Shown here: positions 1 to 9,430 of the stretch, piece by piece
How positions within the stretch are numbered: the stretch's first letter is position 1
Layout: the number at the start of each line of letters is the position of its first letter
Origin: Coenobita brevimanus
Taxonomy: Eukaryota > Arthropoda > Malacostraca > Decapoda > Coenobitidae
Direction: 5' to 3'
Assembly: GCA_032717465.1 (NCBI GenBank)
Contig: CM064691.1
Location: forward strand, 1,986,315-2,050,314
DNA: 64,000 nt
Translations under genes and position numbers: made by a program
Notes under the pieces: generated by a model
Database searches by the model: none
Told to the model about the DNA's origin: nothing
The model's input: the letters and a program-made list of their open reading frames with translations, nothing else

Positions 1-150
1 TCTTAGCACCACAATTCTTTCATTTCTATTAGCCACCTTTAAGGCAGATTTCACTCTTTTACATACAATTCTGAAGAAGTCCAATTCATTCTGGTCGTGG
101 CTCCCTTCAGCCATCATGTATACAGCTTTTCTCTTCATTATTCTTTTCCT

Positions 151-153
<3 letters not shown>

Positions 154-239
<86 letters not shown>
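154..239. repeat. (CA)n microsatellite
   Basis: About 42 uninterrupted AC/CA dinucleotides. The open frame across it (poly Thr-His) is a product of the repeat and not a gene. Confidence 0.97.
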
Positions 240-242
<3 letters not shown>

Positions 243-528
243 TGCTTTTCTACATACCACTAGTATGATGTGGTGTATGATGTGTGATGTGGTGGTAATG
301 GGTATGGTATTATCAGTGTGGCCAAAGAGACATTAATGATAACACCTACAAAATGTAGGCTATACAATGATCCCTCGGTTATTGCACATCACTGGTACCA
401 AGCTTTGTGTGTGATAAATAATGAAACTAAATGATAACGAAAGCACAGAACCTATGGAATTTATCCTAACCAGTACTGGGTACTCCACTCGCAAAAACAA
501 ATTCTCACTTTTACAACAATTTATACGC

Positions 529-905
529 CCTAGGTGGTGGCGACCATCATCCACTCACTTAATGCAATGCTGCCTACTTCTTTCTTCGCCTTTATCATTC
601 TTTTTCTCTGTCTGCCCTCCTCTCTTCCTGTTTCCTACCATCTTTCCTGTCACTTTGTCTTACTCTTCTTTCTTTTTCTGGTGGCTTTACATTGAGTGAC
701 AAGACAAATGGTTTCCTGTAAGACAGGAAACCACTTACAACACTAGGTGGTAACCATATAACCAACCCATATGTGTTCCCTACATGTCAACAAGTGGGCT
801 GCTGGAGGGTTAGTGCCCTTCCTTGTAAAACAACTCAGACACAAATGGCCACCCTTTACGAGATTATAGGGTCTGACTATAGATGGACAGATAAAAATAA
901 AAACG
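529..905 (+). mobile_element. SINE-like element, GATA-tail type, copy 1
   Basis: This copy opens GGTGGTGGCGACCATCATCC, has a T-rich segment, then the core GACAAGACAAATGGTTTCCTG with its inverted partner CAGGAAACCACTT, then GGTGGTAACCATATAACC, GAGGGTTAGTGCCC and the RTE-like tail GGCCACCC...GAGATTATAGGGTCTGACTATAG. It lies in the 3' flank of the HERC1 exon at 1347, on the opposite strand. The tail GATA repeat is decayed, so this is an old copy. The same layout is seen at 18821-19200 and 50275-50648. Confidence 0.85.
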
Positions 906-1346
906 TACTGTTATGGATGGTATCTGAGACAAACATAGGTATGGTTAAGGTATCAGAATGTGATGAAATGGACACAATAAGGAAGAAACATGTACCATAG
1001 ACAGACCTAAGATGGGCTTGACAAAAGGGGTTCTGAGACTAGAGGGTGGAAAGATAGTGGTCTCCACCACCTGCGATTAACTCTTTGAGTAGGACCTCAT
1101 CTTTGAATCCCTCAATGCCATCAGAAACCAGCACTTTCAAGTAAAACCGGCTCAGGTGCGTGATAACAAAGCTTTTTAGCCGAAAAATGTGTGATACTGG
1201 CAGGAGTGCAGATTTTCATCTTGTAGTGATAATGAAAACTGCTATAGCCAAGTGCACAAAACTGAGTAATCACTGTACAGCACATTACATGTTATTTGTA
1301 AAAACATCACACAAACACAACCAATCCAGTGTGTTACTCCCCATAC

Positions 1347-1506
1347 CATTGGTGATGTGTGATGCGCAGCGTGGTGGTGGTGGTGGTGGTAGAGGTGGTG
1401 GGGGTGGCCAAGGGGCTGGTCTGCAGTGCGCCCCGTCACTTGGTCCATGATGTTTGTCACTAGCTGGTCTGTCAGCAGATCCATCGTCAGACCGTCACCA
1501 CTCATT
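1347..1506 (-). CDS. HERC1: HERC1 exon with His-rich segment (probable)
   Basis: This 160-base segment reads MSGDGLTMDLLTDQLVTNIM, then DQVTGRTADQPLGHPHHLYH, a run of His, and AAHHTSPM. The first base A completes Gly with the GG left by the exon at 8729, and the exon ends on a codon boundary at ATG|GTATGG (GT at 1346-1345). The acceptor is a CA-rich ...GTGTCAG ending at 1507. The His run comes from a GGT/GTG repeat on the plus strand at 1372-1405. The start looks like a helix and the end like a disordered linker. I cannot align it to known HERC1, and an additional exon could lie in the 7.2-kb gap to the previous one. Confidence 0.5.
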
Positions 1507-1659
1507 CTGACACACACACAACATAATTTACTGGTACACTGTAGTTGCCTCCAGATGATATCATTCAGACTAGGAAGAATCTCATGTTAATTAACATAGG
1601 TTATATCTAACCCTGTGCAGACATCCCTCAATACACGAGTGTTCAGTAAGCATGGATAT

Positions 1660-2360
1660 ATGACTGCACGATGTTTGAGAGGAATGAAGTCACAGAGTGT
1701 GCAGTGAGGTTGGATGGTGAGGATATGGAGAATGTGAGTGCATTCAAGTACTTGGGTAGTGTGATGAGTAAGGATGGAACTTTGGGGGATGAAGTATGTG
1801 AAAGGGTACAGCAGGGAAGAAAGGTTGTTGGTACACTGAAAGCAGTGATGAGAAATAGGGAGGTGAGTATGGAAGTTAAGAAGTCACTGCATGATGGTAT
1901 TGTGATCCCTACCCTGACGTATGGAAGCGAGGCGTGGACCTTGCAAGAGGGGAACAAGTCAAGAGTGAGAGCAGAGGAAATGAGTTACTTGAGAGGAGCA
2001 TGTGGAGTGACGTGGAGGGACAGGTTGACGAATAAAGAAGTGAAGGAACGTTGTGGGGTAGATGTGGATGTGGTTGAAAAGATTAGGAGAAATACACTGA
2101 GGTGGTTTGGACATGTGGAGAGAATGGAGAATGAAAGACTGACTAAGAGGGTGTATGTAGGTGAGGTGGAGGGAGGGAGAGGGAGGGGTAGACTGAGGAT
2201 GAGGTGGAGGGATGGAGTTGAGAGGTATATGAGGGAGGGGGGGGTGAGCTGGGGGGAGGGGAGTCAAATGGTGGGTGACAGAGTGACTTGGAGGCGTTTT
2301 GTCTGCGGCCACCCTTTGCGGGATTAGGGCGTCGGGCTATAGATAGATAGATAGATAGAC
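1660..2360 (+). mobile_element. RTE-like LINE, 5'-truncated 3' end
   Basis: This is the last 690 bases of the RTE-like LINE. It encodes the region after the reverse transcriptase catalytic core, from FERNEVTECAVRLDGEDMEN to the C-terminal tail RRFVCGHPLRD and stop at 2327. The motif TLRWFGHVERM and the basic RGRGR stretch are typical of this group. Directly after the stop come GGCGTCGGGCTATAG and a (GATA)n tail. The frame is unbroken over 218 residues and is nearly identical to the copy at 56880-57600 and to the short copy at 52535, marking a young subfamily. Confidence 0.9.
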
Positions 2361-2519
2361 GATGGCAATAACCAAAAACACCATGTGTATGAAAAAAGTA
2401 TGTTGAAGGGATGGTTTCATATTTATTTCCTACTTATTCATTGCTTTAAGTCTCTTTACTATAAACGTTTTATGTCTGCTTTACTTCTATTCAGTAAGTT
2501 ACTGGTATATCCTTGAGAT

Positions 2520-2732
2520 GTACAGGTGCTCCTCAACTTACGTACCGCAATAAATTGGTCCCTGCAGCTCTTACATATGTCAAATTTTTATGTAAGTCTG
2601 TATTTACTCTTGTAGTTGTGTAATATCTTTAACCAACAATCAATACCCACTCAATAATCACTGTTTTTGTGTGGTAAACATAAGCAAACATAAACTCAAA
2701 GACTGTACTTTATTTATGCATGAAAGTAAAAA

Positions 2733-2776
<44 letters not shown>

Positions 2777-3130
2777 GTATGCAGAGTGGAAGTCATGCAG
2801 CCAACAACTATCATGCTGTCTGCCACCCTCACTGATACCATCAGTGCATCAGTGTGTCATCATGATAACATGCCTCTCCTCTCTCCACTCTCTTAATGAT
2901 GTCCACTTTTGTTTCCATCATTAGAGTGTACCGTTTTTTGCTGCTGTTTTCACTACCACCACTACTCTTCCATACCTGAGACATGCTGAGGGTCAAAATA
3001 ACGAAAAATACAATCGTGTATCTCCTGCTACAACAATAACTGTATCTGTACTGACAAAACAAACTGAGAGGCAGGAAGTGCACAGACGTCATCTGGTGCC
3101 CGACTAATGAAGTAGGACTTGGCATGTACT
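2520..3130 (-). mobile_element. Tigger/pogo-like DNA transposon relic
   Basis: The left edge TACAGGTGCTCCTCAACTTA resembles Tigger/mariner terminal sequence. On the minus strand about 2860-2985 translates to SSKKRYTLMMETKVDIIKRV then ERGEA, which fits the first helix-turn-helix of Tigger (CENP-B-like) transposases. An AT microsatellite (2730-2777) interrupts it. No right terminal repeat was found, and the frame is not long enough for a functional transposase. Confidence 0.55.
2730..2777. repeat. (TA)n microsatellite
   Basis: An AT-dinucleotide run with one ACAT interruption, lying inside the Tigger-like relic. Confidence 0.95.
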
Positions 3131-3204
3131 GTATTTTAAATTGGCAGAATATGTATTTTTAGAGTTTTATCTTTGAAATTAGTTTTTATATATCTCTGAA
3201 TTTA

Positions 3205-3480
3205 TGTAACTTATACATAAGATTGAGATGGTCTGGGCATAAGGAGAGGATGGGGTACAGCCATTGGGAGCAGAAAGTGAGAAGTGTGCATGTTGGCGGT
3301 GAGGTTGCAAGAGGCAGACCGAAAAAGACCTGGGATGAGGTCAAAAAGTGTAACGTCAGAGATGAAGGACTGAAAAAGAAGGCTTCCAGAGATTGAGCAG
3401 CATGGAGAGCTATCATTAGGTGACTAAGGCCGATGCATGCAAGCATGCTGGAACCTTTATAAACAAAACAAAAACAATGT
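3205..3480 (+). mobile_element. LINE family B, 3' end
   Basis: The plus strand encodes LRWSGHKERMGYSHWEQKVR and then RGRPKKTWDEV, the C-terminal tail of a non-LTR reverse transcriptase protein. It is followed by the family's 3' UTR signature CCGATGCATGCAAGCATGCT and GGAACCTTTATAAA. The same signature, with the palindrome GCATGCAAGCATGC, marks the 3' ends at 3735, 20735, 34050 and (weakly) 31010. It is heavily 5' truncated. Confidence 0.8.
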
Positions 3481-4354
3481 AGAGTAGTAAATGATCGAGA
3501 AAAGTGTCTGGGAGAGTAGGCTCGCTTACTCTTTATGTTAATGTCACGCTGGAAGGTTAGCAAAGGGGTATGGTCAGGGTATCCTGATGGCTTTTGAAAC
3601 AGAAGCTTCAGCTCTCCCTGTCACCAGTATTCCTATCCTCCTCTAGAGAACTGTTCTCATTGGCTGGTGTTCTGTTTAACATTTTCAGTTTGAAACATTC
3701 CCACTAAAATAAAGCAGTCTAAAGTTAACATATCATTTATAAAGGCTCCAGCATGCTTGCATGCTGGAGCCGTCATATTCAGTCCCTTGTCCCTGAGGTC
3801 ACACACTATGATCTCATCCCAGATCTTTTTTGTTGTACCTCTCACATCCCTACCACCGACATTCACACATCTCACCTTCCGCACCCTGTTGCCATCCTAC
3901 ATCCTCTCAGCATGCCTCAACCACTGCGAACCTCGATTTACGATACCCCTAGATGTGATACCTCGGACCAGTGATGAGGGTAGAAATACCACCCTAACCC
4001 GCCTATCGCAGGCCTACCCCCCATTTTGCGATGGATTTTGATTTTTTTTTTTACTGATTCTGAAGACATTTTAGACATAAATTTTGTGTATAGGTTGATT
4101 TATAAACTGTTTTTAGACTTACATCAATGTGTTTTAGTCATAGGTGGAGTGAACATTGTCATTTGGGGTACGGGTTCTCGCCCATCAGATGAGGTACAAA
4201 ACAGTGTGGACAACTAGGCGACTCAACAAAGAATATTTTGTGTCTGACCACTGAACATCAAACCTATCATGGAATCCATAATAATACTGTAATTCTAAAT
4301 AAATATTGATAATTATGAAAACATTAGAAAGTAAATATTTAATGCACTGATGAA

Positions 4355-4920
4355 AACTGTGACATCAATAAATCATGTGTTCACATTCGAGCTGTTCAAG
4401 GAAAAATGCTTTGAAAATACAAAGAAATTTCTAAATAAATGTTGAAAAATATGAGAGAGGAAAATAAAGAAGCTCTGCAATCAAAACAGTAACTAAAACA
4501 ACATAAACGGGGGCTGTTGAAAAGGCTATCCCAATCGCATCATCGATCGATAAATTATGTGTTTACATTCGGGCTGTTCAAGGGAAAACACTTTGCAAAT
4601 ACAAAGGAATATCTAAACATTCATCGTTCATTCATTGCCAGAAGCCATGTATCCCAAACGGGGTGGCCAAGGGCTTAGAGTTAATTGTTTTACAGAGAGG
4701 GGCACTAATCCTCCACCAACCCCACTTGACACGTAGGGAGAACGTTATGCCAACAGCATCTGGTGTTCCCAGGCGGTCACCCATCCAAGTACCGTACTAA
4801 CCAGACCCAACGTTGCATGTTGGAAAATAAGACAGAATAAAATAAAGTAGCTCAGTGACTAGAAGAGTAACAAAAGCAACATAAAGAGAAGCCACTGAAA
4901 AGGCTATCCTAATTGCATCA
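4355..4920. repeat. Two-unit tandem repeat, second unit split by a SINE
   Basis: Unit 1 (about 4355-4545) runs from ATCAATAAATCATGTGTTCA to GAAAAGGCTATCCCAATCGC. Unit 2 resumes at 4546 with AAATTATGTGTTTACATTCG and ends CTATCCTAATTGCATCA at about 4920. Unit 2 is broken between CTAAACA (about 4620) and TGTTGGAAAAT (about 4817), which gives the limits of the inserted SINE. The function of the repeat is unknown. Confidence 0.8.
4624..4820 (-). mobile_element. 5S rRNA-derived SINE (SINE3-like) with RTE-type tail
   Basis: Read on the minus strand, the head at about 4749-4815 reads GGGTCTGGTTAGTAC, then TTGGATGGGTGACCGCCTGG, then GAACACC and GCTGTTGGC. This is the 3' half of eukaryotic 5S rRNA, including the internal box C region. 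A five-base insertion (GGTAC) lies between GTTAGTAC and TTGGATGG. The body continues CCTACGTGTCAAGTGGGGTT, GTGGAGGATTAGTGCCCC, and ends GGCCACCCCGTTTGGGATAC, GGCTTCTGGCAATGAATGA. The tail is shared with the GATA-tail SINE-like copies and with the end of the RTE-like LINE. The 5' half of 5S is missing, as expected from incomplete reverse transcription. Confidence 0.85.
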
Positions 4921-6127
4921 TGGATCGCATTCCCCGTCAAGAGAATTCCCTGTCAAAACATCAACGATTCTCTGTCACAACAATTCGCACCTTGGACGAT
5001 TCTGCATCATTCATACATTATTATTATGCATGACAGAAGTTTATTTAATTGTCCCGGGACCATCTAATGGTGGAATTGTATACAATGCTGCTGCTTCCTC
5101 CCTACCGAGTTTGAATACAAGTCAGAGATTGCATTCTCCAGTGACCTTGACTGGATACAAGCGAGATGGGCACTGGTTTTAGGCTTAGGTTAGCTTCTTT
5201 ACAGCTGATAGGCCATTTTTTTTGGACTCATTTGGGTGAGTTTAGGACTTGGTTGGGGGGAAACCCAAGGCTCAAAAATGCATCCATGTACTTTACATGT
5301 TAAATCTACCCCAAGATACAATACCCACCTAGAGATGGGTTTTTACTTAACCAACTGCATCGTTACCAAGGGTTTGCCTGTACCTCTCTTCATCACAACA
5401 GCACTGGATTCAGATTCTGTCCTTCCTCTCAACTCTTTTAGCGCAGTCCTAGCCCCACCAGGCCTCTCATTCAAGGAAGCACCACAGATCCATCTAACCA
5501 TTGTGATTTTTGTAAATCTGAGTCAATGAATATTCTTTTCTGTTACTGCCCAAGTCTGAATACCATACAGCATGACACTCCTAACACAGGCTACATACAC
5601 AGATCCCTTAGATCTGAGGGAGAGTCCTCTCAATGTTAGGAGAGTTAACATCTCCCTGAACTTCCCCCAGCCACTCCTTACCCTAGCCACTGGGCGAGCT
5701 CCAGCCTCACCTTCAACACATACAATGTCCCACAAATAACAGAACTCCTCCATACATTCAAGAGTCTCACCATCAAGATCAATCCTTTTATGTCTGACAG
5801 AATCTACATGCTCTCCCCAACTCACCTCAACATGAAATCAGCATTATTTCACAGTCTACCTCAAATACTGCTACATTTCTTATGCACCCACTTATCACAA
5901 AGACTGCACAAGCTGGAGTTGCTTCCTGTACCTTTTTGGCAGTGCACATGGCCACACTCCCTCTGCTATGACAGTAGAGTACTACCACCAGCACTAGATA
6001 TCAACATTTTTGTTTTATCTGCATTTACTCTCAAATCCTTATGCCCCATTCTTTCTCTCCACATCCTAAACCTCACTTCCACCTCCTATTCATTCTCTGC
6101 AGTCAATACCCAATCATCAGCATACAA

Positions 6128-6435
6128 AAGGCTATTCAACTGGTAACCCGAGAGCCAAATCTGGCCCTTTAGTCATTTTTATTTGGCCCTTTGACAGACT
6201 CAGAAGAATGCAAATAAACAGATAAACATAAAACAGAAAATTTTGCATTTTTCCTCTTATTTTTGTGCTTAGCGGAAAATGTAAGGGCAACCATATATGA
6301 ATTTTTCGTTTTGTTCTACAGTATGTATCATTGCTTGAACAGAGGAAAAAAATGGTGTTAAAATAAATGTATGGCCCTTCTATCAATCTCAGTTTCATAA
6401 TCCGATCCTTCTCCTAAAGTACTTGAATAGCCCTG
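6128..6435. mobile_element. hAT-like MITE
   Basis: A 308-base insertion in LINE family B. It is flanked by the direct repeat GCATACAA at 6120-6127 and 6436-6443 (8 bases, the size typical of hAT). The left end reads AAGGCTATTCAACTGG; the right end, reverse complemented, reads CAGGGCTATTCAAGTA. There is no coding capacity. The uninterrupted target in the LINE copy near 35035 (CAGCATACAACATC) supports the borders. Confidence 0.85.
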
Positions 6436-6735
6436 GCATACAACATCTCCCAGGGGATGTCATTTCTGAAGTCACAGAAGAGACCTCCAAACATCATGAT
6501 AAACAATGAGGGGCTCAACACTGATCCCTGGTGGATGCCAGCATTCATGGAAAGTCTCATCAATCAAACCTCCATTCATTCTCACCTGGATGAAAGCACC
6601 AACATACTAAGCCATAACCACTCTAACCAGCCACTCCTTAATCCCAAACTTTCTCATTGCCAAAAACGTATCCTACTGAACCCAATGTACGAACAATGGT
6701 TTCTAACAGCCAGAGTGCAGCATCCAGGTAATGGA

Positions 6736-7520
6736 ATGTTTGGATAATGGACGTCCGGATAATCAGGAGATTACCTGTACAGTACTGTACTTCTTACTGA
6801 AAAAATTACATAACTATGAGCATGGCACATGCCAACCATTAGCAGTCCACAATTACTTTGTAATGGTAAAGAAATACTGAATAAACAATGCTGTGAATCG
6901 TGTACAGTTGATCTACTAGAAAACTTGGATGTGGATATGCTTACTCGTCTCTTGGCTGGTTATTTATCGGTATTTGCCGAATTATTGACTACAGTCTCTT
7001 AATTATCTAATGCACTTACACTTAAATCAAAATAGGTCTGACATCATTACCAACACCCTCTCTTCCTGTATTCACAATATACCAAACTGTATATTAGTTG
7101 TACCAACAACACATCCTCTGTCATCCTGGTAACTAAATGAGCACGTGTGGAATAATGACGTCACAACCAGTGTGGATTTTATGGCAACTCTGCACAAAGT
7201 TTTCTCAGTTCACATGCTGGTTCTTTAATGAACAGACATACAGGACTGTGTGACTAACTCTCCCCTACCACCAACCCCACCAACGAGTGCATCAACCATC
7301 ACCACTATGTCCAAGAGGTCAGCCAGTACTGTACTTCATTAGGTACTCCAAATACCGAGAAATCAAGGCAATCAATTACACTGGAACAGAAAATCAAGAT
7401 CCTGGCTGCTCTGCAGTGTGGCAATGGAGCTTGAAGTGTTGGGCACCAGTCTGGAGCAAAGGGACAGCATGTGACGTAAGGCAGCGCACATGACATAAGG
7501 CAGTGCAAGTGATGTGAGGC
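6736..7520 (+). mobile_element. Tigger/pogo-like relic with HTH fragment
   Basis: The left side has the inverted motif GGATAATGGACGTCCGGATA typical of Tigger-type ends. At 7342-7430 the plus strand translates to TPNTEKSRQSITLEQKIKIL then AALQCGNGA, a fit to the CENP-B-like helix-turn-helix of Tigger transposases, followed by a stop. MSKRSAST at 7305 may be the old N-terminus in another frame. No right end was identified. Confidence 0.6.
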
Positions 7521-7624
7521 AGCAGGCACTGTACTTGTATATACCACACAGTAACGATGCCATTCACCTCCCAACTTCAGTGCAGGGAATGAATGGAGCT
7601 AATATATCATGCTGACTTCTACTT

Positions 7625-8142
7625 TTTGCAATTATTAGATAAAATCCATCCACCCATCCATCATCCAATCCTACGTTGTCCCATGAGGAGCGTAAGAGCC
7701 CGGGGCTAGGCAGTTGGTCCTGACATTTAAGATGAGAGTGACCAACCTCACTCATCCCTGAGTGGCATTACGTGAGCAATAAACCCCAACCACCCCTTGG
7801 ATATAAACCTTCACCGGCTCAATCCGATTGGAGCACAATAATTACCCACTAAACCACCAGGCGCCAAAAATTTGGTTATATGGTTACCACCCAGCGTAGT
7901 AAATGGTTTCCTGGTGTACAGGAATCCATTTGGCTTGTCACTCAGTGTAGAGTCACCCATAGGCAGAAGGAAGAGGAAAGAATGAAGGAATGAAAGACAG
8001 AAGAGGGAGTGTAAAGTCACCCGTAGGCAGAAGGATGAGGAAAGAAGGATAGAAGAAGATGGAAGGAAAGAAGGATGGAGGAGAGGACAGGGCAGACACC
8101 CAAGAGCAGCACTACATTGAGTGAGTGGATGGTGAGCGCCCC
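7625..8142 (-). mobile_element. SINE-like element, GGAT-tail type, full-length copy
   Basis: On the minus strand it starts GGGGGCGCTCACCATCCACT at 8142, runs through ACTCAATGTAGTGCTGCTCT, a T/C-rich segment, the core ACAAGCCAAATG...GGTTACCACC hairpin, GTGGTTTAGTGGGTAATTAT, CAATCGGATTGAGCCGGTGA and GGTTTATATCCAAGGGGTGG. It then has a second half ending GGACCAACTGCCTAGCCCCG, CTCCTCATGGGACAACGTAG and a decayed (GGAT)n tail. It shares head and core with the GATA-tail type but has a different 3' end. No tRNA box A/B pair was recognised in the head. Confidence 0.82.
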
Positions 8143-8487
8143 CATTCACTCAATGTAGTGCTGCTCTTGAGTGTCTGCCCTGTCCTCTCCTCCATCTTTC
8201 TTTCCTTCCATCTTCTATCTTTCTTTCCTTCATTCTTTCCTCGTCCTTCTGCCTACTGGTGACTTTACACTCCCTCTTCTGTCTTTCATTCCTTCATTCT
8301 TTCCTCTTCCTTCTGCCTATGGGTGACTCTACACTGAGTGACAAGCCAAATGGTTTCCTGTACACCAGGAAACCATTTACTATGCTGGGTGGTAATCATA
8401 TAACCAAATTTTTGGCAACTGGTGGTTTAGTAGGTAATTATTGTGCTCCAATCGGATTGAGACGGTGAAGGTTTATATACAAGGGAT
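7797..8487. repeat. Imperfect palindrome of about 690 bases
   Basis: Two arms of about 345 bases are inverted around 8142/8143. The outer ends are GGATATAAACCTTCACCGG on the left and GGTGAAGGTTTATATACAAG on the right. There is almost no spacer. The right arm matches along its full length apart from indels in the purine/pyrimidine-rich section (7980-8090 against 8180-8310). It consists of two SINE-like copies joined at their heads. Confidence 0.9.
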
Positions 8488-8495
8488 GGTTGGGA
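8143..8495 (+). mobile_element. SINE-like element, GGAT-tail type, 3'-truncated copy
   Basis: This copy is head to head with the previous one. It has the same head (CACTCAATGTAGTGCTGCTC), core hairpin and AGACGGTGAAGGTTTATATA, then breaks off near GGGATGGTTGGGAATATC. It lacks the GGAT-tailed second half. Short indels distinguish it from the opposite arm. Confidence 0.82.
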
Positions 8496-8728
8496 ATATC
8501 ATTTTTACTATTCTGCATTTCTCTCAGTCACCAAACTATTTCATTCCATTAAAACAACATTAAATTTGTGAAAAATCAATTTTAGGAGACCTCTTGTGGA
8601 ACCTACTTTGTGTTAAATCAACATTCTACTTTATTTAATTATGTAATTAATGTCAGTTGACTTTATTCTGGAATGGTCCATAGGAACCTGAGAAAGTTAA
8701 ACAAATATAACAGACTGTATCCACCTAC

Positions 8729-8898
8729 CCTGCTGACCGTGGGCTGTGCGGCAGGTGGTAACTGGTCGGGTGGTATTGTTGTGAAGCTTCCTGGTTGTGG
8801 GGCTGGGGTAAATGTGGAGACACTAGGCTGCCCGACGAAGCTGTTGCTGCTTCACCATCATCTTTCTTGTGTCCATGCATCGCCTTTGGGAAGTCAAT
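8729..8898 (-). CDS. HERC1: HERC1 exon, low-complexity linker (probable)
   Basis: This 170-base segment is open on the minus strand and reads IDFPKAMHGHKKDDGEAATA, then SSGSLVSPHLPQPHNQEASQ and YHPTSYHLPHSPRSAG. In HERC1 the region after the LTHE motif is a long disordered, Lys/Ser/His-rich linker, so the composition fits though I cannot align it. The acceptor is AAATCCCACAG ending at 8899; the donor is CAGG|GTAGGT with GT at 8728-8727. It begins at a codon boundary as required and ends with GG of a codon. GC content is clearly higher than the flanking intron. It is assigned by splice sites, phase and position, not by residue identity. Confidence 0.62.
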
Positions 8899-9116
8899 CT
8901 GTGGGATTTGTAAAACAGCCTAGAGGTTAGATACAAATGTTATTGTGAGTCTTGACATACCTGGACATGAACCTAGTAGAATACTTGCTTATGTTGCCCT
9001 TCTACTGCATTCTATTACTCTTCTTCTGGGGACAGGGAGGGAGATAAGGGATTTTTATACAGCCAAGCAATGAAGACACTTTGTTAGTTTGATGTCACCA
9101 TAAAAAGGCATCCATC

Positions 9117-9430
9117 TCCAGCCATAGTGGCTGAATGGTGGTGACTGCAAAACTGCCAGCCTGTTGGTACCATGGTTCAAATCCTGATATGAGCAGCAGG
9201 TGTCACTCAACTCAGGTGTCAAAACATCCTTTATGGGTTGGTAGGTAAAATGAGTACCTGGGGTAGCACTTCAGGTAGGTAACTGTGATAATCTGGATGA
9301 GGTGGCCTTGTATTCAATGATGCTGGGTAAAAACCTGCCACAGGCTCAAAAGCCTACATTACAGAGATGAGCACTAGAGCTAATTGCCTCAGGCATCTGC
9401 TCCCATTTTTATCTTTAACTTTACTTCTCC
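9117..9430 (+). mobile_element. tRNA-derived SINE
   Basis: The head at 9125-9190 has a box A-like AGTGGCTGAATGGT and a box B-like GGTTCAAATCC about 45 bases apart, the spacing seen in Ser/Leu-type tRNAs with a long variable arm. The body follows (GAGCAGCAGGTGTCACTCAA, GGTAGGTAAAATGAGTACCT, GATGCTGGGTAAAAACCTG) up to a T-rich end near 9420. It is not a functional tRNA because the acceptor stem cannot be closed. Confidence 0.65.

Larger units (their letters stand above)
3930..5380. mobile_element. Tc1/mariner-type MITE (copy 2), interrupted
   Basis: The ends match the intact element at 49999-50923. The left part has GATGAGGGTAGAAATACCAC and GTTTTAGTCATAGGTGGA; the right part has GGACTTGGTTGGGGGGAAAC, AGATGGGTTTTTACTTAACC and ends GGTTTGCCTG|TA. 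The left terminal repeat is degraded, so the left border is approximate. The middle (about 4190-5160) contains foreign sequence: a tandem repeat that itself carries a SINE. It was inserted in LINE family B. Confidence 0.75.
3735..6735 (-). mobile_element. LINE family B copy split by a MITE and a hAT-like element
   Basis: This LINE lies on the minus strand and is readable in three blocks: 3735-3930 (3' UTR and C-terminus), 5383-6127 and 6444-6735. The middle block encodes a tail such as RIDLDGETLECMEEFCYLWD, and GKFREMLTLLTLRGLSLRSK. Joining the blocks restores colinearity with the copy at 34050-35120, which shows that 3930-5380 and 6128-6435 are later insertions. Frames are broken and it is a dead copy. 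Its exact clade cannot be fixed from these parts. Confidence 0.8.

Noticed and set aside
97..336. Plus-strand frame with Thr-His repeats
   Set aside because: It is the (CA)n microsatellite translated; no other support.
4749..4815. Functional 5S rRNA gene
   Set aside because: Only the 3' half is present, it has a 5-base insertion and it is fused to a SINE body.
9125..9190. Functional tRNA gene
   Set aside because: Box-like motifs are present but the acceptor stem does not pair and it continues into a SINE body.
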